NCBI GenBank assembly: GCA_905250025.1
Contig: CAJNOJ010000021.1
Location: forward strand, 124,001-188,000
DNA length: 64,000 bases
Reading direction: 5' to 3'
Source: Adineta ricciae
Lineage: Eukaryota > Rotifera > Eurotatoria > Adinetida > Adinetidae
Shown here one piece after another: positions 36,751 through 48,814 of the stretch (position 1 is its first letter; every line of letters begins with the position of its first letter). A program made the translations under genes and the position numbers. The notes beneath the pieces were generated by a model that was given only the letters and a program-made list of their open reading frames with translations, searched no databases and was not told the DNA's origin.

Positions 36751-39700
36751 CTATTCTTCATCATGATGTTCATTTGTGTATAAATGTTCCTCTGATGAAC
36801 GCCGTTCGGTGAAATGTGTTTGCGATAGTTTTGTATCAATGGTCGATAATGTCGTGCGTTTTGCGTGGTTATCTCGGTCGAATGGTCTCGGTTTTTCATA
36901 ATTGACATTGCTCGTTGAGGTTTGTTTCGTAACAGAATCTTTCCATTGAACATTTGCGCGATATTTCTTAGGCGGATTTAGCAATTGTGGAAATGGTACT
37001 TCTTTACTGATTGGTTCGATACGATGACGTAGTAGTTCGAGAAGTGCACGTTTGTAATTGCCCTTTGTATCGGTCTGAAATAGAGTAGGATAAATATGTT
37101 AATTAGAATTCAAACAAACCTGAATATGATCGAAAAGCGTACGATGAGCTATCTTTTCGAATTCGGATTTGATTTGTACCATATCGATTTCACATCGAGA
37201 GACGATAATGCGTGTTAAATTATTTTCATTCGTGCCCAATCCCTTATATAGATAAAAGAGAAAATAACCTTGAAGTTACGATGTTTATCCTACTTTCAGA
37301 CTTTTCTTTAGTTCATAGGCGAAAAATCGCGCTTGATTTCTTGTAAATCGAACTAGCAAGGAAAAATATTGAACTATGTCATCAAAAGACAAGTTCGTAT
37401 TTACCAATAGCCATTAATGTTCGACTAAGATCAGAATTTACATCCATTCTGATCGTATCTTCAATATCAACCCTTGTATACTGTTGATAAGCCGCAAACG
37501 TTTGTTTCAAATGCTCATTACTAAATAGAAAAATACTGAAATTCGTACAGTTTACCAAGAAATGAATTCAGTACCTTCGATTGCATAGTAATCGAATGAA
37601 TGATGATCCATTAGCACGCCATTTCGCCTGTGATTCTGCCAGATATCGAGCATCATCAAGTACTTCATCCTGATCGATGCGATCATCTTCGGGACGGTTT
37701 GCTTGAAGTAATGCCTGAAAGATTCTTATTGATGGTGTATCGGGAAACGCAAGAAGATCTTGTTCCACTGTACTCTCAAAAACTATTGAAGCAAGCAAAG
37801 TTATTTGAATCAATGAATCGAATTCATTTACATTTGTTATAACAGCTCAGAATAGCTCGGATTTGTTGATTGGTGTTTACTAAGAATATTTCGATCAGAA
37901 TATTTTCATCCAGATGTGTATTTTTTAGTATTCGTCGTAATTCATAACAATCACGTTCAACAGATGGCAAAAGAAGAATTTTCAGAACCTTTTTCGAATT
38001 ATCAGTAATGCTCGATTCGATAACATGGATCAGATTCTGAAAAGCAAACATATAGTAATGTACTTCTCAGATTGGAATCACTGTCTTTGGTTATTTAGAA
38101 CAAATGGGACTTACTTGATGATAAAGATTCTTGTAGACATCACGAATTTGAACACGTTGAACAAGACTTCGATTACAAAGAATTCTTATCACCGCTGCTT
38201 CGTCAACATGCGATTGATTGAGGATTTTGTTCAACTGTCGACAATCTAAATCGAAGACAAACAATCGCATTGGTACAGTTTACTCGTTCACCAACCTTGT
38301 TCAACATCGAAGCCATTGGATCGAACTAGAGTTCCTTCGGCAACAGCGACATGTCTAATGTCTTCCATCGATGGTGATTTTACTTGAATATAACTGGAAG
38401 AATGATAATTCTCTCTTTTGATCTCGTGTGCTGACGACGAGCGAAGAATGGACTTTCGTGTTACAGTTGTATCTTGCGATGATCTGGACGAATATCGATT
38501 TAATTCGTCTCGATATTTCTCTATGCGTTGTTTAAGTTCAGAACGAATGTGCAGAGCATTTTTAAGTTGTTCTTCTCTGTCATGTATTATTTGTTCAAGC
38601 ATTGTCAAATGTCTTTGATCACTTGATCTTGAGCGTAGTTCAATATCATCTTCAGTTATTTTTTTTCGTAATATTTCGATTTGATGTTGAATTTCTTGAA
38701 TCGAACCTCGCACAGAACTTACCTGTTGTTCTACTGTTTTTCTTTCACGTTTTACTTGATCTAGTTTTTGTTCGTGCTCTCGTGTCACGTTCGGAGTTGG
38801 ACGAGATCTACACATATGATAACGATGTAATTCTAGTTCATACTGTCGATGTAATTCGTCGCGATACGTTTGAATCTTTTTTTCATATTCAACACGACTA
38901 CGTCGAACATGATGAATCAATTGTTCACGATAGTGTGCCGATGGTTTTAATGCTACAATCTGTATATGATGATCGACTGAAGTTCGAACTTCATCAACTG
39001 TTGCTGCGTGTGTGTCTTCGGTGGAAATTTTCTCACTTTCTAATATTTCTACTTCGCTTTGCAGGACTTGTTTAGCAAAGATTTCTTCATCTAGTTCATA
39101 ACGTAATTTCGCTTGCCGAATTTGTAGATTTTCGTTTTTCACTGTATAAAATTGAATTTCGTCATTGAACTGTTGAATACGACAACGTAGAAATTCTGCT
39201 TCAGCTCTTGTTTGTGCTAACTGACGATGATAGTCGAATATTTCACGATTTGACGAATTTCGCTTGGATAATAATTGTTGATAACATTCGTCATTCGCTA
39301 AAGTTACCTGATGAACATCTTGAAGTTTCTTTTTCATGTCAGGTTTATACCGTGATGCATCTTCTACTAATTCACGAGCTGTTTGGGTTTCCTGACGAAA
39401 CATTTTCTCAATTGTCGACGAATTCTTATTCGCGTTATTTTCTAACCATTCAATTTGCATCTCTAATGCACGATTGTGAACTTCTAAATAACAACATTGT
39501 AGAATAGTGTCGGTTAATGTTTCTGTTATATTAAACAATTCACGCTGCTCATGAATGGAACGTTCTCCATCGATAATTTCAGTCGACGATGCATGCGAAT
39601 AGGAAGTTTCAACTAATGCAGCTAAACCATGATCCGTCGAGACGGGTGTTGACTTGACCGTTGATCCAATGGTCGAAAGAGCAAAATTTCGCAAGGAACC

Positions 39701-39853
39701 AGTGTAAGTATTGGCTACATTGACACCAATAGTCCGAGGACCAATGTATTTCCTAACTGTGGATGAGTTGTACGGTGGAGCGGTAGTGGGTCGACCCAGT
39801 TCATCGATACCGTAATGATTATCATTGGTTTTCGTGTTTCTTTTCAATGCCAT
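36751..39853 (-). CDS. Intermediate filament-annexin fusion protein
   Basis: Eight exons (38296-39853, 38115-38245, 37844-38036, 37575-37782, 37405-37520, 37294-37352, 37120-37242, 36751-37074) give 904 codons in one frame. Residues 1-105 are a Ser/Thr/Pro head. Residues 108-456 are a coiled-coil rod with an IF-like start (LTDTILQCCYLEVHNRALEM) and an IF-like end (LKNALHIRSELKQRIEKYRDEL). Residues 505-830 are four annexin repeats. These begin SNGFDVEQ|DCRQLNKIL and have typical blocks such as VIRILCNRSLVQRVQIRDVY, ALLQANRPED, and a fourth repeat with the type II calcium loop GLGTNE...VSRCEIDM...TDTKGNY. Repeats 1-3 have lost the GxGT loops. A basic/acidic 75-aa tail ends the protein. Function (inference): a filament that docks on membrane by calcium. 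A longer start at 39919 is open but less likely. Confidence 0.88.
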
Positions 39854-40118
39854 CACAATGAAATAACAAACCACACTTAGACATTTAGCTTCTCGTAAGT
39901 TTTTTTTCTCTGTTATCACTTATCTGATAAAAAGTTACCTTGAGCTGGAAATCTCCTTCGTTGATCTTTCTCATACTAGCGTACGCATTTTCATACGGTA
40001 TATTTATCTTTACATGGTAAAAATCATACAACATCTTTTTTGTTATTTTTGATAACAAATTGAAGTACTGTTATTCTCTCTCTCGTTTATTTCTTCACTG
40101 AAGAACGAACATTCATTT

Positions 40119-41746
40119 TTACAATTCTTGTATGCGATTAGAAACATTGGTTGATTGTTGGTGTAAACGAATTTGTTTTAAGTTTCTCTCAATTCGATTC
40201 TTGTCATGCTGATATTGGGTTAGTTCATAGCGAAGTTCGTGTTCAATTTGTTCTAATTCGTGTTCGAGTATGACTAAGCGATTCGAATGTGTAATCGTCC
40301 AACTTAGAAAATAATCGATTTTATGTGAAAGTGACTGAACTAGTTTTCGACTGAAGATTTTTGGTTTTTTGGTCTTTTTCAGTGGAGATGTTTTCGAAAT
40401 AGTTGGTTTTGATTCAATACGCAATTTACTATTGGCCTAAAAGAGAGATTTGCGTCGATGTCTGTGTCGAAATATTGACTTACTGATCGGTTGACGGGCT
40501 GTTTTGCTTTGACTGGTCGATTGGTATGAAATACGTTTGTTATGGTTGAACTCGGCTTGCTCGACTCTTCAGACTCTGGTGGCTTATAATCTTGAATTTG
40601 AATCAGAAATCGTTTGAGATCGGAGAGTGCCGCGAGTACATAAGTGTTTGACGGTGTCTGACGCGAATATGGACCATGAATGATGCTGATGACATCAGCG
40701 AATAAATTAACAAAGAATTCTTCCGAGATAGAACACGAGATTGTTTCATTGTGTAGACATTCTCGAAGTAGGGAAGTACGTGTGCGAAGGATTGAGACAG
40801 GATCTTCTTGTTCGTCGAATGGATCTGGTTTTTGGGTGAAATGTCTTGATGCGACATGAACGAATTCAGTGCCAGCTTCGGCTATGTAAGGTTGAAAATC
40901 TCCTCGATAACGAATACTGATAAGAACATAGGCAAAGAGAACTTCAAATACATCAAATCGCACGTGAACATGAGGGAGGATCGATGTTAATGATGGAAGC
41001 GGTACAATATTCGATGCGATTGCTGGAATCGTATCAGGTAGACCAGATGCTGTCGAAGTGTCTAAATCCGACACGAGCGGTGGTGCAGAAGTTTTAAATA
41101 ACCACCATGGTTTCCATGGTTTATAGTCGTTGAGTAAATGGGAAATCCGTCCATCTTGTAACATTTTTTTAAACTCTTGTTTCTCTTCTGTGGTTAAATA
41201 ACTCCATAGTTGATTGACATTCTCATCTGATTCATCGACATCATTCGGTAAATCTGGAGGTGGTTCTTCGTCACTGGCAATACGCTCTTCACCTTCATCA
41301 TCGTCACCTTCATCATTCTCACCCATTTCCTAAAAGGATTCAGTTGTTTTCCTATGAACCGATCGAATCGTTCTACATACTTCTCGATATGCTTGCGAGT
41401 CTTTTGTCGGTAATAAATGTTCGAAAAGTTCATCAATTTGTCCATCGTCTTCGTCATTATGAAAGTCTTTTTCATCTAATTTCCGTTTCAGTATATCTTC
41501 GATTCTTTCTCGCACGAAATTGTTCGTCGTCGTTCGATTTTCATCAGGAATCTCATCGATGGTCATCGAATCGATCAATTCTTTTTCGTCGAATTTCCTC
41601 GAACATTTCTCATGCAATTGATCACGGTAGCACGTTAAACTACAATACTTCAGTTGACATTTCGGACACCTATACGGTGCTGATTTTTCTTGACAAATTT
41701 GACATAAAGTATCGTAGTTCATTGTTTGATCTAAAATGGATTTCAT
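40119..41746 (-). CDS. ZNHIT2: Zinc finger HIT domain protein 2
   Basis: Component linked to R2TP/HSP90-assisted assembly of the U5 snRNP. Three exons, 41381-41746, about 40488-41329, and 40119-40440. The zf-HIT domain is at residues 14-45: CQICQEKSAPYRCPKCQLKYCSLTCYR, with the paired cysteines and histidine. The central acidic linker is followed by LWSYLTTEEKQEFKKML, YKPWKPWW, FEVLFAYVLISIRY, NTYVLAALSDLKRFL and, near the end, KIDYFLSWT, all in the ZNHIT2 order. Length about 490 aa. Both ATGs (41746 and eight codons on) are possible. Confidence 0.9.
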
Positions 41747-42248
41747 CCGAATGAGTTCGCAGCGATGAATGAAGATTTATAGAAATTCACATGTTTATTT
41801 TTCCTTTGAAAAACAAACTAAAACGTTTAAGTTAGGTTTCTCAAAAGTATCAAACAAGTTGCGCCGACACGCTCATCTAGAAAAAAAAACATATATGTTG
41901 ATGCGCCATGTAAAAAAGAACTCAAAACAATAATAACAACAACAGCAACAGCAAATGTCTCATGAAATAACAGTGTCATAGTGATGTGGAGAAAAGAAGA
42001 AGTCAGATTCGAGTGTTTCCAAAGTAAGAAGATGAGCACGAGAAGAGAGAAGAACAATTCGCATGTCTTAGCTTGTTTCGTTTGTGTAACAGTTTACTCA
42101 TTTAAAAGAAAAACAAAAGAACACGAACACTGGGAAATCAATCGTGAGATAGAAAAAGAAGAACAAGTATCACGTTGTGTATTATGTAAAAGAAAAGAAA
42201 AGCAGATCACTCAGGACGGAATGTAAATAGAATTAATCGATTGTTTGT
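41747..42248. other. Intergenic, no gene seen
   Basis: 0.5 kb between the ZNHIT2 start and the FATP stop. Only chance frames; contains CAA/AAC-type simple sequence near 41930-41950. Confidence 0.4.
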
Positions 42249-45083
42249 TCAAAATTGAAGTTTGCCTTTTGAGATTAAATTAAAGATTTCAGGTATTAAC
42301 CTTTCGTACGTTTGTTTCTTGTGATTTAAATAGTAGATTGGCTCGGTAACACGTTCAAGATCAAAGCCTTCTTCTTGAAATACGGTTTTTTTCACTTTAA
42401 ATGTACCTGAAACGAAAGCACGGAATTACAAATGTACACGGGTGATATGAATCAGTCAACAAACCGGTCATTTCGATATGCTTGGTCACACGAATGAAAC
42501 ACGGTCGAGCGTAGGAGGGTAAACCATGTTTCTTCATATCGTTCGCTAGTTTACTCATATTGATCGGTGAAGATGTACTTTCAAGGACGACAGCCATTCC
42601 TGCTTTTCCATCAGTGTCTAAAACAGAAACACAATATCCAAAACTCTCGGTGTGAGAAGAATGAATCTTATACCTGGAATAGACACACCGAAAACCAACA
42701 CATCATTTTGTTTGAGAATATCCATGAGAATGTTTTCGATTTCCACAGTAGAGACATTTTCGCCTTTCCAACGAAACGTATCGCCAGTTCGATCGCAAAA
42801 GTACAAATAACCATATTTATCTGCTACCATTACATCACCTATTCGAAAAGTACACAAACTACTTTCACAACTGATAATTATCGTGCTTTTTCTTTACCTG
42901 TATTGAAGGCACGATCGCCTTGTTTGTAAATATTTTCGACTATTTTTTTGCTCGTTCCAGACGGATTATTCACATAGCCATCGAAAGCATGTAGTAAACT
43001 TTTCCCGATCATTCCTAACAGTAGTCCGCGTTCGCCTGCTTTGCACTGTATACAATTCTTCGTCTTTTCGTTTCGTATCGGTTCCATTGTTGTCGGATCA
43101 AACCGTACAAGTACACTTCCAAGCGCACGTGGAACAATTAACGAATAAAAACCGCACGCACCCGGATGTGAATCGACATTGACTAGAGACGAAAAGTGGA
43201 TGTAACAATCGTCAACATTGTTATGTCTACTTACAAAAATATGCATTGCTTTCCGTTGCAGCGTAGAATTCATAGACGTTTCGGATATTGAATCGGTCGA
43301 CGAATGAGCTCCATAGATTTTGTCGAAGACCATTACCCGTACAAAGTCGAATGGAATGTTTACGATCATATTCACCAGGTGGTTGAGCAAGTAAAAATCG
43401 GCATAGTTCGCCGACATAAGTAAAACCCTACATCAATTTTGTTCAGCAAAATGGATCATCTTGAACGATCACTTACTGTACACTTGTATCTGACACAATC
43501 TTTCCAGAAATTGGAAGCGGAGAATTTTCTACGTAATACTGTTGTACAACCACCCAAAAGACTAAAACAATCAGTAGAATTTTACAATATCATGTGTTAT
43601 GCAATGCTTACCTGTAGCTAATACAGATCCAACCGCCTAAAAAGTAACAAGAGTAGACAGAAGATGGCGTTTTTGCAAAAGAGAACATACCCAATGAATG
43701 ATAGAGTGGAAGAGTATCATACATAATATCTTTATCATTAATCCCGGTTGCTGAGAGAAAACCAAGTGCACCAAGTAGAAATCTATCGAAGAAAACAAAC
43801 ATATTCGTCACATTCCATCTCTTCCATAGACGAGTCAATTATCACTAAGCATGCGATCTGTCAAACAGCTTCCACTAGCACATGAATCATTTCACTGTAT
43901 ATAAAACTGACTCAAATGTCGCTTTTGGTGGATTATCTCAATGCTATGTGTATATAAGTAAATATTGAGAGTATACAGATAAAATTCCAATTCGCGTATG
44001 CTAGAAACTATCGAACAGAAAAAAAACCTCACTCATTAAACTGAAGTTCCATCGACATTATTGTCCTAAGTGGATACAAAATTAATTATACTCGGACTCA
44101 TTATCTTCTATCATCAGAATGTCTATAGAAGAAAAACTAATAATCGCAATTCTTTTGTTGCGCTTTGAAAATAGTCCTTCTTTGTATTCAACTAACCTCG
44201 AATGTTTAATAACAGCAGCTTTTGGTAATCCTGTAGTTCCTGAAGTGAATATATAGAAAACAGGTTCTATAAAAAGACAAGGACGAATATATCATTTGAA
44301 TTCTCCTTTAATTAACTTTACGTTTCAAGTCGAATGGAATAGGCTTCGTGGGTTTCGTTGAGCATTGTTTCAAACTGTCATATAAATGAACAGTTTCAAT
44401 GTCACTTATCGACGCATGGCCATTCGTTGTCGAACTTGACTTGGGATCGAAGAGATAAACTTTATTAATATTTAATTCCTTCAATTCATTTTCGATCTCT
44501 ACACAAAATCAGAAAATATGTATGTTTTGCTCTAGAATCTATGAGTTTTCATTCTTACCTGGAAGAATCTGCTTGGATGTGATAATACTTTTTGCATTTA
44601 CTGTTCGTATTGAATGAAGTAATGGTGTAGCACGTAGATTTGAATTGATCAATGCAGTAATACAACCAAATTTACTCAAACCAATCCATACGCATGGATA
44701 TTCAATTGAATTATCTAAGATCAATGCAATAACATCGCCATGAGAATAACCCTCGGCAAGAAAGAAATTCGCTAATTGATTGGTCAGATCTTCGACCTAG
44801 AAAAACAGTTTGCTATTTAACAGGTAAGTTCAATGCATGAAAAACAAACCTCTTGAAAGGAGAGTGTCGTATCTTCTAGTATAAAACATGGTTTTGATTT
44901 ATAACGTTTCACATTTTTTCGAAATATGGCGAGAAAGTCTTGCTGTCGGTACATATAATACTGAATCAAGAACGAATGTCCAAGGAGTTTATAGAGACCA
45001 CGTAGATCACGCGGTAGAGTTCGAAGAATACATAATACATAATCGAATAAACATACAAAATACGTCCATATTTGATCGAACAT
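42249..45083 (-). CDS. SLC27A4: Long-chain fatty acid transport protein / very-long-chain acyl-CoA synthetase
   Basis: Membrane-bound AMP-forming enzyme that activates fatty acids as CoA esters during uptake. About 13 exons. An N-terminal hydrophobic segment ([15 protein letters not shown]) is followed by the AMP signature [16 protein letters not shown] (near 44240), [46 protein letters not shown] and the FATP motif [17 protein letters not shown]. The C-terminus is [20 protein letters not shown]27A1 or A4 are the closest by memory, so the number is tentative. One intron, from about 44199 to 43783 (about 415 nt), is far longer than the rest. TGA at 42249-42251. Confidence 0.92.
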
Positions 45084-45682
45084 CTAGAAAAGAAATACAA
45101 ATGACGAATGTAATGATCTGTTGTTGTTTCGCTTGGATTCACACTTTATTTATGGTTCGCGATAGACTATTGTCATGGTTAATGTTATTTTTGTTTCAAT
45201 GTGCGAGCATCAATAAGTATAAACCTAAACACATATGCATCACCATGAGAGTATGAGTAAGAAGAAAATGACGATCGTCCGTTTATTTTCTTCTTTTTTT
45301 TTCTTCCTTTCTTTCCTTTTTTAATATTAACGTCGAAGAGAAGAAACAGAATGAAGTGCAAAGAAAAATGAGAAAAATCAAACATTTTCTCGTTCTTTTT
45401 CTTCTTTCTTTTTTTCTCCTACGTGATTAAGAGTCATGCACATTGAATTAATGTGATACAAACGACGTCCTAACATTCCTCGAGATACCGTCGATACATT
45501 CTTTTTTTCGGCGAGTTTGCATCTCGACACAGCATGAAAAGGAGACACAGAGAGAAAGGAAAACACAAGCGTTTTATTAGTCCAAAAACAGTTTATAGAT
45601 TTTGAATATTATTGAAACACATAAAATATTTAAATACAATTCTGTCTCGAGGAAAATAAGAATACTCGAAGCTTGTATCGCT
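45084..45682. other. Intergenic, no gene seen
   Basis: 0.6 kb with pyrimidine-rich runs near 45290-45420. It likely holds the FATP promoter and the 3' end of the Arkadia-like gene. Confidence 0.4.
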
Positions 45683-47222
45683 CTAGCAAATCTCATCTGG
45701 AAAATCTCCTCGATAGTCAATATCGATTCGACATATGGGACATCGCTTGCTTTGCATTAACCATCGATCTACACATTCGATGTGAAAGAGGTGCATACAA
45801 GGTAAACGACGCACACATTCATTCAGATCGTATTCAGATAAACATATAGTACATTTTTCTTCGGATGTATGTGCACTTTTCGTGTATTTGTAGGATAATG
45901 TTCGACAATTGATTTGTTCGATAGTGGCACCTGAGTTTGTCGGACCATTCAAACCATTTAACTGTTCTTCCATACGTAATAGTTCCTCGAGAACATGCTC
46001 ATTGTTATGTAAAAAGAGTGGATTGCGAAATGAACGAAGTATCAGAGGTGTTGGCGGCCATGAGTTATTATTTTCGATTCTTGCATTCATTTGAGAATTT
46101 AGATTGTACGCTGCTGTCGGTTGAATATTGATATGTGTATGAATATAGTGATTAGATGTTGTGGGATTATTCAACAGCGCATGAAGATGTTGATCAGCAG
46201 TGAGCATAGCTGATGATGATGGTGCATGGCTTTGAAATGCACTCAGACGTTGACGATGCAATTCAGATGCCAGTTGTTGTCGGTATTGATGACGAAGTTG
46301 AGCCGGATTATGAAGACGTGGCATGGGTGGAAGGGTAGCTGGATGAGAGTTCACTTGAGACACTGCAGATGCATGATGTAAACATGAGCATGAGGAATTT
46401 GAGGGATTAAATGGTGCAAAAAGTTCATCATCACTTGAGTCAACTACTTGTGTCGGAATGCGATTAATTTGACTGTAGAGTGGAGGAGTTGAGTGTATTA
46501 ATGAATTCGACATATTGATAAGATCAGAATTTATAGTTGTAGGTGCAGAATTATCATCATCGGACGAAGATGATGAATATTCTTGGATCTGCAGTTGATG
46601 AGATGATGATGAAGACGCAGAACCTTTCGAGGAAAAGAAGAGCAAACAGAGATCAAGGATCTGTGAAAATAAGTTTGTACAATCTACCTGAAGATGATTG
46701 TATGGGACGAAATCGTTTTGATGGCTTGTATTCATTAGATATCGATCGTTTCCTTCGATTAGTAGATGATGAATAATAACTCGGATCGGACCCTGTGCTA
46801 GCTGACATCGTTGAATGTTGTCCACCTGTCTTATTTGATGAACATTTCTTCAGAAGAGATTTGTAACGCGGTAGATTTGTCGGTGTCGTTGTTGTTGAGG
46901 GTGGTGCGTCAGCAGTAGCGGCAACAACAACAACAAGAGAATCTAATTATTGAATTATGTGTGAAAATAATCGCGAACGAAAAAGAAACATTTGTTTACC
47001 ACTGTTTGTACGTGTCGAAACTGCGTATGATGTGGGTGGATGAGTGTCTCTCAATATGTCATGACCATCAGTCGTCGTTTCAGTTCGTACAGTTGTAGAA
47101 TCGATGACATGAGGAATGGGTGTGGTCTCATCAGCGAGAAATTCAGCAAACGCCGCGCTCATTGCCGATGTCACGTCGTCCGGATTAACAGTTGCTGCGG
47201 ATTGTTGTGGTAGAATATTCAT
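45683..47222 (-). CDS. RNF111: Arkadia/RNF111-like RING-H2 E3 ligase
   Basis: Three exons (about 46999-47222, 46687-46943, 45683-46622) joined in phase; about 470 aa. The C-terminus has the full Arkadia pattern: [18 protein letters not shown] (the NRG/TIER-like segment), then [48 protein letters not shown] (RING-H2). Upstream is Ser/Asp-rich sequence with [11 protein letters not shown], a SUMO-interaction-like motif, matching the SUMO-targeted role of Arkadia in TGF-beta/BMP signalling. The symbol is given at family level (RNF111/RNF165). A 5' exon before the ATG at 47220-47222 is possible because a TTTTTTAG acceptor precedes it. Confidence 0.85.
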
Positions 47223-48814
47223 TAAATAATCTAAAAAACACAACGAGTTGAGTTTGCAATCGATGAAGTCGATAAAGAAATCATCTTGTACGATTTTCAC
47301 GACCCACACAAATATCTCCTGGCGATGTTCATGTATACCTCAGTTGTTATTGCTACTAGTAATGCTTTTTCTTCTTCTTCTTCTTCTTCTCCTTTTTTTC
47401 TCATCACTCGTCAATGTTATACTCGTCGACCGCCATTTGAGAATAGGGAGCACACGCGAGCTTGTTCGCATTCGCTTTCGCGATAATAAATGTTTTTCTT
47501 CTATCTTATACGTCTATAGGTTCAGTATAAACTTTTCTTTCTACTCCATTCTATGCACTTACGGTATGAGAACGAGAAAAATATTATGTCACTCACGTCT
47601 GCTTTAAGTGCAAAGTAGCTCAAACCTCATTATTGAAATCATTCCTGAATGAAAAGCGAAGTCTTTCTTGTCTAATTGTTCTCAAAAACGTGAAACGAGG
47701 CATTGAATAATCGAAGTTAAGAAGAGCATCTCTATCCGAATGCTGAGTACATACAAACATGACAGTCGAATGGAGTACAAGTAAGAGACGCCGCCGAGAA
47801 CGGGTGTATATATATATGCTTTGCATTGCCAAAAAAGAGAAGAAGAAGAGGAAAAAAGCACGAGAAAAAAGAACGCAGTCAGAAGACTTTAGGGACGTTA
47901 TACACCTAAAAAGAACCATCAAGCAATAGTATTTCTCTTTTTCTGCTGTCTCTGCATCATGCAGTGCTAATAAACAAAAAACATCATAATAACGTGTTTA
48001 TTCGTCAAAATAGAATATTGACAAAATTTACAAAAAAAGAATCAATTTTTAGCTTCGTCTGTCTTGTTGATATCCTTGTAAGTCATCGAATACTCGACAT
48101 TCGTGCACTCACACCATCCTCTCGTGAAATATGAATCATGTGTTGACCTTGACGAACTTTCCTAGAACAGAATAAGATTTGTATTTGAAACTGGTGAGTT
48201 AAACAAATGTACAACGGGTGAAATCAGGATATGTGATTTACAAACACACGCCTGTTGGAATCGTTCTTCTTGAAAAGATCACTTTTGCACTTTATATTCA
48301 CTATCAAGATGAAGTTCAGAACTTTCAGATAATAGTACTGAAAGGTCGACCTCTAAAGTGCATGTCACATTCAAAGCTGAAATGTATGTCAGAATTGTCA
48401 CCTCCAGGTTTCAACTTACTTTGTATAATAAATGATAAAACCATTCTTCGTCCTTATGCGATAGAACTAGAATAAGAAATGTTAAAACCTTGCTATTGTA
48501 GTTGTGCATATTAATTAATGAAGATTTTACCTATGAGACCAAATTAGAATTCCAATGAAGCATTATCATCGTTTATTTTATTAAAACGACTACATTTTCG
48601 TCGAGAGAATCGAATTATGATCAAATCCAACTTTAACGAGATGTTGTTTTGTTTTATTTGATATCGTATTCAAAAATGAAAACGACTCTCCCCTCAGCCT
48701 CCTCTACAATAGTATAATCAACCGATCGATGTTGTGATGCACTACAACTGTAAAAGATGTCGTTATATACTAAGCGAACAACTTTTTTATTCAAGAAAAG
48801 TAGATCATCAACTT
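47223..48814. other. Intergenic with simple repeats and a weak exon-like patch
   Basis: Contains a CTT/TTC run near 47370-47392, AG-rich stretches, and a minus-strand patch near 48050-48160 that is open after a CTAG acceptor and ends at a stop. No family could be recognised and no start found, so no gene is called. Otherwise nothing is seen. Confidence 0.35.

Noticed and set aside
36751..38270. Stand-alone annexin starting at the ATG 38268-38270
   Set aside because: It would start only 17 bases after another stop, with a poor N-terminus, while a GT-AG intron over the same bases joins it in phase to the IF rod and rebuilds the annexin repeat start.
41981..42226. 81-aa Lys/Glu-rich frame between ZNHIT2 and FATP
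   Set aside because: Composition follows A-rich DNA; no start context or domain.
47370..47392. CTT run as part of a CRISPR-like or telomeric array
   Set aside because: Plain trinucleotide repeat without spacers or telomere units.
48218..48475. 85-aa plus-strand frame
   Set aside because: No recognisable feature, no splice support and no conserved motif seen.
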